Notes: generated by a model not told the origin, from the letters alone. A stretch of DNA of 64,000 nucleotides from Streptomyces graminofaciens (GCF_030294945.1 NZ_AP018448.1:6168001-6232000), one strand, 5' to 3'; shown: positions 48,609-57,550, counted from the first letter of the stretch. Numbers and translations are program-made.

Positions 48609-49490
48609 CTAAGCGAAGACGACCGTCCGGCGACCGTTCATCAGGATCCGGCGCTCGGCGTGCCACTTGACCGCCCGCGCCAGCGCCTGGCACTCCACGT
48701 CGCGGCCGATCGCGACGAGCTCCTCGGGGGTCACCCCGTGGCCCACCCGCTCGACCTCCTGCTCGATGATCGGGCCCTCGTCGAGATCCGCCGTCACATA
48801 GTGCGCCGTCGCACCGATCAGCTTCACACCCCGCGTATGCGCCTGGTGGTAGGGCTTCGCGCCCTTGAAGCTCGGCAGGAAGGAGTGGTGGATGTTGATG
48901 ATCCGGCCGCTGAGCTGCTTGCAGAGGTCGTCGGAGAGGACCTGCATATAGCGCGCCAGCACCACCAGCTCGACATCCTCCTCGCGCACGATCTCCAGCA
49001 GCCGCGCCTCCGCGTCCGCCTTCGTGTCCCGCGTCACCGGAATGTGGTGGAAGGGAATGTCGTACGACCCCACCAGCTCGGCGAAGTCCGTGTGGTTGGA
49101 CACCACCGCCGCGATCTCCACCGGCAGCGCCCCGATCCGCGCCCGGAACAGCAGGTCGTTCAGGCAGTGGCCGAACTTGCTGACCAGCAGGACGATGCGC
49201 ATCTTCTCGTCGGCCCGGTTGATCTGCCACTCCATGTGGAAGGAGTCACCGATCGCCGCGAAGCTCGCCCGCAGCTTGTCCACCGTCACCGGCGCCTCGG
49301 CCGAGAAGTGGACACGCATGAAGAACAGGCCCGTGTCGTGGTCGCCGAACTGCTGACTGTCCTCGATGTTGCAGCCGGTCATGAACAAGTAGCTCGACAC
49401 GGCGTGCACGATGCCCTGTTTGTCCGGGCAGGCGAGGGTCAGGACGTACTGCTCGGCGGGCACCGCGGCTCCAGTGGACTGCTCAGTCAT
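48609..49490 (-). CDS. purU: formyltetrahydrofolate deformylase
   Basis: A 293-aa enzyme that hydrolyses 10-formyl-tetrahydrofolate to formate and tetrahydrofolate, balancing one-carbon pools. An N-terminal ACT domain (about 15-90: YVLTLACPDKQGIVHAVSSY) precedes the formyltransferase-like domain (about 95-290) with the catalytic Asn-His pair in INIHHSFLPSFKGA and the Asp in TADLDEGPIIEQEV. The length matches PurU (about 280-290). It stands alone with its own promoter, convergent with the anti-sigma gene. The ATG at 49490 is the first start of the frame, and the sequence before ACT is the usual short tail. Confidence 0.96.
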   Translation of the reverse strand: MTEQSTGAAVPAEQYVLTLACPDKQGIVHAVSSYLFMTGCNIEDSQQFGDHDTGLFFMRVHFSAEAPVTVDKLRASFAAIGDSFHMEWQINRADEKMRIVLLVSKFGHCLNDLLFRARIGALPVEIAAVVSNHTDFAELVGSYDIPFHHIPVTRDTKADAEARLLEIVREEDVELVVLARYMQVLSDDLCKQLSGRIINIHHSFLPSFKGAKPYHQAHTRGVKLIGATAHYVTADLDEGPIIEQEVERVGHGVTPEELVAIGRDVECQALARAVKWHAERRILMNGRRTVVFA

Positions 49491-49536
49491 GCAGGACAGG
49501 GTCTCACGTCCACAGGCACCCTCCCCAGGGCGTCCG

Positions 49537-50037
49537 CTACGCGGACCGCGTCATGATCCGCAGCACCTCGAGCGTCCTCGGCGGTGTGTCCGGCTCCTCA
49601 CCGTCGGCCGCCGAGAGCCGCATATGGGCCTCCCGGGCCGCCCGGACCGCCTCGGGCCAGGCGGGGTGGTCCACGTACGCGGACACTGGCGCGTCCGGCC
49701 CGACCTGGTGCATGATCCGCAGCACACGCAGCACGGCGGTGTCGACCAGGGCCGCCTCCTGCGCGTCACGGAAGATCGTGCCCACGTACTTCTCGGCGGA
49801 CCAGTTGTCGAGCCAGGTGTCCTCGACGAGGCGGTACACGGCGTCGGTGACGTCCCCGTACCCCTCGCCGCCGGCCAGCCAGACGTCTCGCTGGAACACC
49901 GGGTCGGAGAGCATGTGCAGCGCGGAGCGCACATTGCTGCGCCAGCGCCACCACGGCATGTCGTTCAGTGGCATGCCGCCCATGGTGGATGAGCGACGCC
50001 CGCGACGGGAAGAGTTCTCCGCACCTTGCACGGTCAT
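49537..50037 (-). CDS. SCO4402-family protein, function unknown
   Basis: A 166-aa protein of a family found in actinobacteria and named after the S. coelicolor gene SCO4402. A polar N-terminus (MTVQGAENSSRRGRRSSTMG) precedes an all-helical domain with MPWWRWRSNVRSALHMLSDP, DAVYRLVEDTWLDNWS and YVDHPAWPEAVRAAREAH. There are no catalytic or membrane motifs. ATG 50037 is preceded by GAGAGGAAAG; an upstream in-frame start at 50097 would extend into the promoter of the divergent binding-protein gene. Position next to purU is consistent with the order I remember for the SCO4402-SCO4403 locus. No function is assigned. Confidence 0.85.
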   Translation of the reverse strand: MTVQGAENSSRRGRRSSTMGGMPLNDMPWWRWRSNVRSALHMLSDPVFQRDVWLAGGEGYGDVTDAVYRLVEDTWLDNWSAEKYVGTIFRDAQEAALVDTAVLRVLRIMHQVGPDAPVSAYVDHPAWPEAVRAAREAHMRLSAADGEEPDTPPRTLEVLRIMTRSA

Positions 50038-50165
50038 CGATCGTACTTTCCTCTCGATTTCTCTCGAAAAACGCGATCGTAGCTCCCCGCAATTCACCTC
50101 CCGGTCACCTCCTGTTGCCCATCCGTCACACGCGGGTTGGCGATGTGGCGGAATCGTGCGGGGTC

Positions 50166-51455
50166 ATGACCGGCTTCCAGGCACCACGGACCGCCCTTTC
50201 CCACGGCCTCGCCCGGGGATTCGCCCGAGCCACCGCGCTGGCGGCATGCGCCTCGCTCGCCGCCGGGTGCGGGGTCATCCCTGGTACCACGGGGGGTTCC
50301 GGGGATGACCCCGTCACCGTCATGACCTGGGCCCCGGAGAAGACCGCCGCGACCAACAAGCCCGGCATGCCGGCCATGGCCAAGGCGTACGCGCGCTGGA
50401 TCAACTCCCAGGGCGGCATCAACGGCCGCAAGCTGAAGGTCATCACCTGCAACGACCACAACGACACCGTCGCCGCCACGAAGTGCGCCCGGCGCGCGGC
50501 CGAGAACGACGTCGTCGCCGTCGTCGGCTCCTACAGCCAGCACAGCCGCTCGTTCCTCGGCCCCCTGGAGTCCTCGGGCATCCCGTACATCGGCGGCTAC
50601 GGCGTCACCAGCGACGAGTTCTCCAGCGCCGCCTCCTACCCCGTCAACGGCGGCCAGGCCGCGCTCATGGCCGGCCTCGGCGAGCAGCTCTCCAAGCAGT
50701 GCGGGCCCATCAGCCTCGTACGCCCCGACTCGATCGCCGGCGACCAGCTGCCCCTGCTGCTGAACTCGGGGCTGCGCTCGGGCGGCCACGCCACGGCCGC
50801 GGACCAGCTGGCCGCCGAGGACGCCACCGAGTACGGCGGCCAGACCCGGCAGGCCCTGACGCGGGTCACCTCCGACCCGGCGGCCACGGGCTGTGTGGTG
50901 CCCGCCCTCGGCGACCGCACCTCCACCTTCATGGACTCCTTCCGCCGCGACCGCGCCGGCTACCGCGCGGTGCGCACGGGGTCCGTGCTCGGCAGCGTCG
51001 ACCAGTCGCTGATCGACGAGACCGGCGGCAGGTCGAGCCCGTACGAGGGGGCGTACGTCACCGGCTGGTACCCGGTGACGAACGACAAGAGCTGGGACCC
51101 CATGAAAAAGGTGATCAAGGATCACGCCTTCGGCGACAACCGGATCGACCCGGCGGACCCCGGGGTGCAGACCACCTGGATCGCGTACTCCGTACTCACG
51201 GCCGTGATCGAGAAGATCGGCGACGGCGAGGTGACGACCACCTCGATCCGCCGCGTCCTCGACGACGGCTTCAAGATCGACACCGGCGGGCTGACCCCCA
51301 CGCTGAGCTGGCGTCTGGACGACCAGTTCGCCGCCGCCGACCTGCCCCGCCTGGTCAACCCGGAGGTCACCTTCCAGGTCGTCCGCAAGGGCCGGCTGGT
51401 CGCGGCGCGCAAGGGCTTCGTGAACGTGGAGAAGACCCTCGTGGAAGCCTACTGA
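50166..51455 (+). CDS. ABC-type branched-chain amino acid-like substrate-binding lipoprotein
   Basis: A 429-aa extracytoplasmic binding protein of periplasmic-binding fold type I (LivJ/LivK-like). A signal peptide ends in the lipobox LAAGC (about residues 31-35). The mature part has YARWINSQGGINGRKLKVIT, CARRAAENDVVAVVGSYSQH and VTGWYPVTNDKSWDPMKKVI, patterns typical of LIV-type receptors. No permease or ATPase genes are adjacent, so it may work with a distant transporter or as a sensor. It is divergent from the SCO4402-like gene and converges tightly (16 bp) with the Pro-rich membrane protein gene. The ligand is unknown. Confidence 0.88.
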   Translation: MTGFQAPRTALSHGLARGFARATALAACASLAAGCGVIPGTTGGSGDDPVTVMTWAPEKTAATNKPGMPAMAKAYARWINSQGGINGRKLKVITCNDHNDTVAATKCARRAAENDVVAVVGSYSQHSRSFLGPLESSGIPYIGGYGVTSDEFSSAASYPVNGGQAALMAGLGEQLSKQCGPISLVRPDSIAGDQLPLLLNSGLRSGGHATAADQLAAEDATEYGGQTRQALTRVTSDPAATGCVVPALGDRTSTFMDSFRRDRAGYRAVRTGSVLGSVDQSLIDETGGRSSPYEGAYVTGWYPVTNDKSWDPMKKVIKDHAFGDNRIDPADPGVQTTWIAYSVLTAVIEKIGDGEVTTTSIRRVLDDGFKIDTGGLTPTLSWRLDDQFAAADLPRLVNPEVTFQVVRKGRLVAARKGFVNVEKTLVEAY

Positions 51456-51471
51456 CCTGCGCCGACGCGCC

Positions 51472-53070
51472 CTACAGCTGGCCCGCCTGGCGCTCTGTGA
51501 GGCCGTACTTCGCGGCGATGGCGTTCCACAGCTGGGCGGCCTTCGCCTTCTGGGCGCTCGCGGTGGTGCTGGCCTTGTTGCCGGCGAGGGTCTGCCCAGT
51601 GGTGCGGGCCTGGCCCTTGCGGCAGCCCTTCTTGCCGGCGACCTGGTCGGCCCAGGCCGCGTAGTGGTTGTCGGCGGAGGCGGACGCCTTCCAGGCGTTG
51701 GTGAGGGCAGTGGTCAGGGCCGCGTGGTCCGGCAGCTTGTCGACGGACAGCCCGCCCAGCTTGGTCACCAGCTCGCCCCGCTGCCCGGCCGCGTCCCGCA
51801 GATCGGTGGCCGCCTGGCCCAGTTCGTTGCACGCCTTGATGTTCGCGACCGCTTTGACCACCGCGGCCCGGCTGTCGCCACTGTCCGCGAGCAGCTTGTC
51901 CAGCGCGACGGCCTGCTCCTTCGCCGGGTCGACGGCCTCCGACGCCGACTTCTCGGGCGCGGGCCCGGTCGCCGACACCGGCGCGTCCTCGCTCTTCCGG
52001 TCGTCCTTCGACCCACCGCTCATCAGCGCGCCCGCACCGATGCCGAGCACGGCGATACCGATCCCGACAGCCGCGATGACCGGCACCCGCGACCGCGTAC
52101 GACGGCCGCCGCCGCCCCCGCTCTCGTGCCGCGCGGCGGCCCGCCCGCCCGAGGGCGGCCCCTGCGGGGCGGTGTTCACGGTCGGCCCCGGCTGGACCCG
52201 CGGCATCTGCCGTGTGGCCCCGGCCGGGCCTGCGGCCCCCGGCTCGCTCCGGAAGAGGCTGTCGAACACGTCCGGCTCCTGCCGGGCCTGCGGCGCCCCG
52301 AACGACGGCTGCGCGGACCCCGCCGGCACCGGCGGTATGTACTGCGTGGCCTGGGCGTCGGGATGCACGGCACCGGCGGTGGGCGGCAGCGGACCGCTTC
52401 CGCCCGGCACCCGCCCCAGGTACGTCGTCGCGTCCGAGGCCGCCTCGGGCGGCAGCGCCCCCGGCCCCACCGGCGGCAGGAACTGCGTGGCGGCCTCGGC
52501 CATGGGGGCGCCGGTCATCACGGGCGGGATGAACTGCGTCGCCCCCTCGTCCATCGACGGCACCGGCGGTATGTACTGGGTGGCCGCCTCGTCCGCCACC
52601 GGAGGCAGCGGCGCGCTCGGCACGGCGGCGGGCGGCAACGTCACCTCACCGGCGACGGGCGGCGGCGGCGCCGACGCCTGGCCGTATCCGCCGACGCCAC
52701 CGTAGGCGGCGTCGGGCGGCATCGGGGCCCCCTGATACCCGTCGTAGCCCTGGTGCCCCTGGTGCCCCTGGTGCCCCTGCTGACCTTGGTGACTCTGCTG
52801 ACCCTGGTGTCCCTGGTCGCCCCACCCCGGCATGGGCGCGCTGTTCCAGGCGTCGGCGGGTGCCGCGGGCGGCTGGGCCGGGAGCGCGGACGGCTCGGGC
52901 CCCCACGACTGCTGCTGCTCCCAGCGCTGGACCGGCGACTGCGGCTGGACCGGAACCGGAGCCGGCGGCAGATCACCCGGCAGCAGGGGCGCGCCACCGT
53001 CGGAGGGCAGCACGATGCCTTCGCGCGCGGGCCGCGCCGAGGGCTCCTCGCCCTGTCCACTCTGCGTCAC
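51472..53070 (-). CDS. single-pass membrane protein with Pro-rich cytoplasmic part and TQ[YF]IPPV repeats
   Basis: A 532-aa protein. The cytoplasmic 330 residues are Pro/Gln/Gly-rich, with a run of HQGQQ-like repeats (about 82-110) and four copies of ATQ[YF][IL]PPV (about 170-260) spaced 17-60 residues apart, plus a related ATTYLGRV. One transmembrane helix (VPVIAAVGIGIAVLGIGAGA, about 325-345) follows, then an external domain of about 185 residues. The repeated Thr-Gln motifs look like Ser/Thr kinase target sites, common in Streptomyces kinase-linked membrane proteins. GTG start with AGGAG upstream. Function unknown. Confidence 0.72.
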   Translation of the reverse strand: MTQSGQGEEPSARPAREGIVLPSDGGAPLLPGDLPPAPVPVQPQSPVQRWEQQQSWGPEPSALPAQPPAAPADAWNSAPMPGWGDQGHQGQQSHQGQQGHQGHQGHQGYDGYQGAPMPPDAAYGGVGGYGQASAPPPPVAGEVTLPPAAVPSAPLPPVADEAATQYIPPVPSMDEGATQFIPPVMTGAPMAEAATQFLPPVGPGALPPEAASDATTYLGRVPGGSGPLPPTAGAVHPDAQATQYIPPVPAGSAQPSFGAPQARQEPDVFDSLFRSEPGAAGPAGATRQMPRVQPGPTVNTAPQGPPSGGRAAARHESGGGGGRRTRSRVPVIAAVGIGIAVLGIGAGALMSGGSKDDRKSEDAPVSATGPAPEKSASEAVDPAKEQAVALDKLLADSGDSRAAVVKAVANIKACNELGQAATDLRDAAGQRGELVTKLGGLSVDKLPDHAALTTALTNAWKASASADNHYAAWADQVAGKKGCRKGQARTTGQTLAGNKASTTASAQKAKAAQLWNAIAAKYGLTERQAGQL

Positions 53071-53287
53071 CGGGACTCCTACGAATGGGGGACTTTCGGA
53101 ATCGTCGGTTCACGCTACCGGGTCCCGGTTGCGCGGCGCCAAGCAGGACGGGCGCCCCACGCCCGTAGAGGCGCGGGGCTGTCTTGACATGCGGCTCCGC
53201 CGCGCGGGCGCGACCGGCCACAAACAACCCGCAGCCGCAGATGAACCCCGGTGGAACGGCGCCTCCCTCGCGCCCGCAGCGGAGCGC

Positions 53288-54670
53288 CTACGCCGCCTGC
53301 AACTCCATCCGCGCCCCGAACTCCCTGACCACCGCCTCCTCCCGAAACGGCTCAAGCCTCTGCTGGAAGTCCTCCAAGTACTCGGCCCCCCGGTTGGACC
53401 GAAGCGTCCCCAGCAACTCCACCGCCTTCAGCCCCGTATGACAGGCCTGCTCGACCTCCCGCTGCTGCACCTGTGCGGTGGCGAGCAGCACATATCCGAT
53501 CGCCCGCCGCCGCGCCCGCGACTCCGGATGCCTGGCCAGCGACTCCTCGGCCCGCCGCGCGGCCGCCTCCGCCTGTCCGAGATCCCGGTGGCAGTGCGCC
53601 AACTCGTCGGCCAGATAGGCCTCGTCGAAGTGCCTGATCCACGTCGGGTCGTCCCCGGCCGCCGGATCCGCCGCCTCCAACGCCGCCACGGCCCGCCCGG
53701 ACGCGATCTGCGCCGACCGCGCGTCACCCATCAGCGCGTGCCCGCGCGCCTCGGCCGCGTGGAACATCGACTCCGCGCGCGGAGTCACCCGCCCCCGCGC
53801 CCCTTCCTGCGCCGCGCGCGCCAACTGCGCGATCTCCCGGGGGTTCCCGAGCTGCGCCGCCAGATGACTCATGGACGCGGCGAGCACGTACCCGCCGTAA
53901 CCACGGTCGCCCGCGGCCTGTGCGAGCCGCAGCGCCTGGATGTAGTACCGCTGGGCGAGGCCGGGTTGACCGGTGTCGACGGCCATGTACCCGGAGAGTT
54001 CCGTCAACCGGGCGACAGCCGCGAACAGTTCGCGCCCCACCGCCTCCCGGTACGAGCCGGCCAGCAGCCCGGAGACGACGCTGTTCAGGTAGTGCACGAC
54101 GACCGGGCGCACATGCCCGCTGCCGTACTGGTGGTCGAGGTCGACGAGCGCCTGGGTCATCGCGCGTACGGCCGCCACGTCGGACAGCCCGACCCGCGGT
54201 CCCGCCGAGCGCGCCACCTGGGAGTCGGGCGAGGAGATCAGCCAGTCGCGGCTGGGCTCGACGAGCGCGGAGGCGGCGACGGACGACCCGGAGAGGAAGT
54301 CCCGCCTCCCCACGTCACTGCGCCACAGCTCGCACACCTGCTCGATGGCACCGAGGACGGTCGGCGAGAACTGCAGGCCGACGCCCGACGCGAGGTTCTT
54401 TCCGTTGGCCATGCCGATCTCGTCGATCGTGACCGTACGGCCCAGCTTGCGCCCCAGGGCCTCGGCGATGATCGCGGGCGCCCGGCCCCGCGGCTGCTGT
54501 CCGCGCAGCCAACGCGCCACGGACGTCTTGTCGTAGCGCAGATCGAGGCCGTGCTCCGCGCCGCACATGTTGACCCGACGAGCCAGCCCCGCGTTGGAGC
54601 AGCCCGCTTCCTGGATGAGCGCCTGCAGCCGTTCGTTCGGTTGCCGCGCGACGAGAGGCCTGGCGGCCAT
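53288..54670 (-). CDS. NsdA-type regulator with N-terminal helix-turn-helix and TPR-like repeats
   Basis: A 460-aa protein. The N-terminal HTH-like segment is NERLQALIQEAGCSNAGLARRVN and the nearby SVARWLRGQQPRGRAPAIIA. From about residue 150 on, alpha-helical repeat blocks (YIQALRLAQAAGDRGYGGYV, ARAAQEGARGRVTPRAESMF, HFDEAYLADELAHCHRDLGQ) match the tetratricopeptide-like family of Streptomyces regulators that includes NsdA, a repressor of development and antibiotic synthesis in S. coelicolor. No signal or membrane helix. AGGGGGT precedes the ATG. An inverted repeat lies upstream at 54742-54765. The precise paralogue is not settled. Confidence 0.8.
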   Translation of the reverse strand: MAARPLVARQPNERLQALIQEAGCSNAGLARRVNMCGAEHGLDLRYDKTSVARWLRGQQPRGRAPAIIAEALGRKLGRTVTIDEIGMANGKNLASGVGLQFSPTVLGAIEQVCELWRSDVGRRDFLSGSSVAASALVEPSRDWLISSPDSQVARSAGPRVGLSDVAAVRAMTQALVDLDHQYGSGHVRPVVVHYLNSVVSGLLAGSYREAVGRELFAAVARLTELSGYMAVDTGQPGLAQRYYIQALRLAQAAGDRGYGGYVLAASMSHLAAQLGNPREIAQLARAAQEGARGRVTPRAESMFHAAEARGHALMGDARSAQIASGRAVAALEAADPAAGDDPTWIRHFDEAYLADELAHCHRDLGQAEAAARRAEESLARHPESRARRRAIGYVLLATAQVQQREVEQACHTGLKAVELLGTLRSNRGAEYLEDFQQRLEPFREEAVVREFGARMELQAA

Positions 54671-54741
54671 GGCGTACCCCCTGTGCCTGCGGTGCCTGCC
54701 CGAGCACCTAGTTGACGTGTCCTCAGAGCAGCCGGACCCCG

Positions 54742-54765
54742 TCGGGTACGCGGTCGGCGTACCGA
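54742..54765. promoter_or_regulatory. inverted repeat upstream of the TPR-regulator gene
   Basis: GGTACGC (54745-54751) and GCGTACC (54757-54763) are perfect complements around 5 bases, and the flanks TCG...CGA extend the symmetry. It lies 75 bp before the regulator start. The remainder of 54671-54999 is promoter space with no gene. Confidence 0.45.
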
Positions 54766-54999
54766 AAAGATCCGGCCTCGAAGATCAATGCCCCGCAGAC
54801 ATACCGAAGATGCGAGACATGCCAGGATTGCCGGGGTAAACACGCATGCTGTCCCCCACACGTGACTACCCGGCACACTCCTCGGTTCCTCTCGAGCGCC
54901 CCCGCCCGTGCACCCATGCGCCCCGGGTCCCGAAGAGATGCTCCTCCCCCGCGCATGTGACTTCCGTAACCCCTGATGACCGCTAGAGTTGTGTTCATC

Positions 55000-55659
55000 G
55001 TGGAAGAGACCATCGCGGGCCCTGAAGCTGCCCAAATTCCGAAGCAGCGTGGCGAATCGCTGCTGGACACTGCCGTTCGATACGCCGAAGAGCGCCACTG
55101 GGACGTGTTCCCCGGCACCTGGCTGGAAGCCGTCGACGGGGTACAGCACTGCTCCTGCGGCAACCCGGCGTGCGCCGTCCCCGGCGCGCACCCGGCGCGC
55201 GAGGACTGGGCGACCCAGGCGACCGGTAGCGCGACCGTCGCGCGCCGCCTCTGGGCCGCACAGCCGACCGCGTCGATCCTGCTCCCGACCGGGCACACGT
55301 TCGACGCGATCGACGTTCCCGAGACCGCCGGCCTCCTGGCCCTGGCCCGGATGGAGCGCATGGAGTTGACACTCGGGCCGGTGACCTGGACGCCGGACCG
55401 CCGCATGCAGTTCTTCGTGCTGCCCGGCGCCTCGGCCAAGGTCCCTGATCTGGTACGGAAGTTGGGCTGGTCCCCGCTGGCGCTGGACCTCAAGGCGCAG
55501 GGCGAGGGCGAGTACGTGGCGGCCCCGCCGACGCGGTACGGGTCCCGCGGTGCCGTGCAGTGGGCCCGGCGCCCCACACCGGCGAACCGGTGGCTGCCGG
55601 ACGCCGAAGAGTTGATCTCGCCGCTTGCCTACGCGTGCGGCAGGGACGGGCGCCGATAA
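55000..55659 (+). CDS. bifunctional DNA primase/polymerase N-terminal-domain protein
   Basis: A 219-aa stand-alone prim-pol-like domain. LLDTAVRYAEERHWDVFPG, GNPACAVPGAHP and the segment TASILLPTGHTFDAIDVPE with AA-APPTRYGSRGAVQWAR-type ending match the domain otherwise found in phage and plasmid replication enzymes, but here it is a chromosomal Streptomyces protein of unknown role. The catalytic acidic pair appears as DAIDVP. The frame is open from 54976; GTG 55000 is chosen since the -10-like TAGAGT at 54984 would leave almost no leader and conserved homologues begin near EETIAG. A leaderless mRNA is likely. The function is not established. Confidence 0.75.
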   Translation: MEETIAGPEAAQIPKQRGESLLDTAVRYAEERHWDVFPGTWLEAVDGVQHCSCGNPACAVPGAHPAREDWATQATGSATVARRLWAAQPTASILLPTGHTFDAIDVPETAGLLALARMERMELTLGPVTWTPDRRMQFFVLPGASAKVPDLVRKLGWSPLALDLKAQGEGEYVAAPPTRYGSRGAVQWARRPTPANRWLPDAEELISPLAYACGRDGRR

Positions 55660-55671
55660 CGCTCCGGGTGG

Positions 55672-55742
55672 AGTGCTTCGGTCGTTGCGCGACTGCGGGT
55701 CGGATGTGGCTTGTCACGCCAGTTCCCCGCGCCCCTGAAAGA
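55672..55742. repeat. dispersed intergenic repeat, partial inverted copy C
   Basis: On the minus strand it reads TCTTTCAGGGGCGCGGGGAA followed by CTGGCGTGACAAGCCACA, matching the first half of copy A at 36363. Confidence 0.65.
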
Positions 55743-55768
55743 GACCGGGCTGCGCCCCGGTCTCTTTC
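55737..55768. terminator. perfect 13-bp hairpin between convergent genes
   Basis: GAAAGAGACCGGG (55737-55749) and CCCGGTCTCTTTC (55756-55768) around a 6-base loop, able to end both the prim-pol and hydrolase transcripts. Confidence 0.85.
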
Positions 55769-55851
55769 GGGTTCGCGGGGCCGTTGACTTCAGGGCGGCG
55801 AGCAGCGGCAGGCCGTCGCCCTCGGGCGCGCGGGCAACCGCACGGGCGCCG

Positions 55852-56757
55852 TCAGTCCGTGAAGGTGTCGAGGAACGGCTCTATCGCGGCGCGCCACGCG
55901 TTCGGCTGGTCGTAGTGGACGAGGTGGCCGGCGTCGGCGACCTCGGCGTACTGGCCGTGGGGCAGGACGCGGACCATCTCCTGGGACTCGGCGCGGCCCA
56001 GTTCGCCGTCGAGGCCGCGGACGACGAGGGCCGGGCACCGGACCTGGGTCAGCTCCTCCCAGTGCGCGTCGTACACCCATGTCTCGCGGGTCTTCAGCAT
56101 CTGCTCGGGGTCGAAGACGGGCCGCCAGCCGTCCGGGCCCTCGTGCATCACCTCGGCGTAGAACTCACCGCGTGAGGGGTTGGGGCGCTCCACCCAGGGG
56201 TCGTCCTCGCCGAACCACTTGCGGACGTCGGCGAGCGTGTCGAACGGCAGCGGCCACGCCTTGAACCAGTTCTCCCACTCGCGCTGCGAGGCGGCGCCCA
56301 GCGCCGAGGCCCGCATGTCGCAGATGATCAGGCCGCGCACCAGGTCGGGCCGTTTCGCGGCGAGCTGCCACGCGGTCAGCGCGCCCATGGCGTGGCCGAT
56401 GAGGACGACGGGGGCGAGACCGAGCTGTTCGACGGCCGCCTCGGCGTCCTCGACGTAGGCCTCACGGGTGTACGCGGCCTGCGGCGGCTTCTCGCTCCGG
56501 CCATGGCCACGCTGGTCGAGGGCGACGGCGCGGTGCCGCTCCGCGAGCCAGCGGGCGGTGGGGGCCCAGTGCGAGGCGCGGCCCATCAGGCCGTGCAATA
56601 ACAGCACCCCGGGCCTCGACGCGCTCTCGCCGGTGGCGTCCCCGCTCCCGCCCCCCGTCGCGTCCTCGGTCGTGTTCCCGTTCTTGGGCGGGTCGCCGAA
56701 CTCCCAGGCAGCGAGACTCACGCCGCCCGCACCGCTCACGTCGATGCGCCGCATCAT
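55852..56757 (-). CDS. alpha/beta hydrolase-fold protein with Ala at the nucleophile position
   Basis: A 301-aa alpha/beta hydrolase fold. The oxyanion region LLLHGLMGRASHWAPTARWL, the DQRGHGRSE motif, the acid VVRGLDGELG and the catalytic His in DAGHLVHYDQP are present. The nucleophile elbow, normally GxSxG, reads IGHAMGAL: the Ser is replaced by Ala (codon GCC on the minus strand near 56383-56388). Ester hydrolysis by the usual triad should therefore be impossible. It may be a pseudo-enzyme, a binding protein or a cofactor-free enzyme of another chemistry. ATG 56757 follows a GGGGGG run; ATG 56754 and GTG 56763 are alternatives. Confidence 0.85.
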   Translation of the reverse strand: MMRRIDVSGAGGVSLAAWEFGDPPKNGNTTEDATGGGSGDATGESASRPGVLLLHGLMGRASHWAPTARWLAERHRAVALDQRGHGRSEKPPQAAYTREAYVEDAEAAVEQLGLAPVVLIGHAMGALTAWQLAAKRPDLVRGLIICDMRASALGAASQREWENWFKAWPLPFDTLADVRKWFGEDDPWVERPNPSRGEFYAEVMHEGPDGWRPVFDPEQMLKTRETWVYDAHWEELTQVRCPALVVRGLDGELGRAESQEMVRVLPHGQYAEVADAGHLVHYDQPNAWRAAIEPFLDTFTD

Positions 56758-56763
56758 TGGCAC

Positions 56764-57550
56764 CCCCCAGACTCCCGCACGGACCGCTCACCGCCGTCTC
56801 GCCGTCGTCGCTCTCGCTCCCGCCGCGAGCCGGCCGGTCCACTCGTCCTCTACCGCTGTCGTACTGGCTACTGCCGCTTGCTCCTGCTGTTGTTGCTGTC
56901 GCGCGCGCCGCTCGGGACGGTGAGCGCCTGTTGTTACAGCGTGCGTCTCGCCCGGCACGTTACGTACGCGGAACGTACGCCGTCCAGGCGCGGCCCGCGC
57001 GGTCGTGCGCGGCTCACGCGCCGGTGGGCTCGTGGCGGGCAGTTCATCGGGCTGTTCTCCCGCCCACGCCGCCCACGGTATCGAAATTACGTTCGAAGAT
57101 ACCGTTGTTGGCGACAACACCCCTCGTTCGAGTGACCCACCTCAGGGATTGCCCGCCGCCACCGAGGGGAGATCTTCAACGGGAGGCGGACCGCTCGGGG
57201 AAAACGGTCCGAGGGGAATGACCCTGGGAGCTCGGGGCTCCGGGTCAGCACAGGGGAGGACAGGCCCCGGCGCCATACGGCGCCGGGGCCCTCCTCACGT
57301 ATACGGCACATCCGCCCCGCCCCCTCCCCGGTCACCGCGAGAACGCTGTCTCGGGCGGCCAAGAGCCCCTCAGGTCATATGCCTCACGCGCAAGCCTCGC
57401 ACGCGAACGGCCCGAGCGCTGCGATTCGGCACACTGAATCTTGGATTCGGTGACATCACGGACACGCCACAACTGCCCCACGCCGCCCAGGAGTTGAGGC
57501 GGCGTCGGGCAGCTCCGGATCGGCCTTGGTCAGGTCCGGGGCGGTCGCCG
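56764..57550. other. 787-bp non-coding or weakly coding region with hairpins
   Basis: No reliable gene is present. A minus-strand frame (56788-57120) with a Gln-run is open, but without clear support. Two structured elements are visible: CGGACCG...CGGTCCG (57187-57211) and the strong hairpin at 57263-57290. It may hold a small RNA or a riboswitch-like leader; I could not identify a family. Confidence 0.45.
57263..57290. terminator. 12-bp perfect GC hairpin
   Basis: GGCCCCGGCGCC (57263-57274) pairs with GGCGCCGGGGCC (57279-57290) around ATAC. It lies 260 bp after the dmdR1 stop and more than 450 bp before the hydrolase promoter region, so it may end dmdR1 read-through or an unannotated RNA. 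Confidence 0.7.

Noticed and set aside
56788..57120. Minus-strand 110-codon frame with a Gln-run
   Set aside because: Composition is not protein-like along its length, there is no RBS, and it crosses the hydrolase promoter region.
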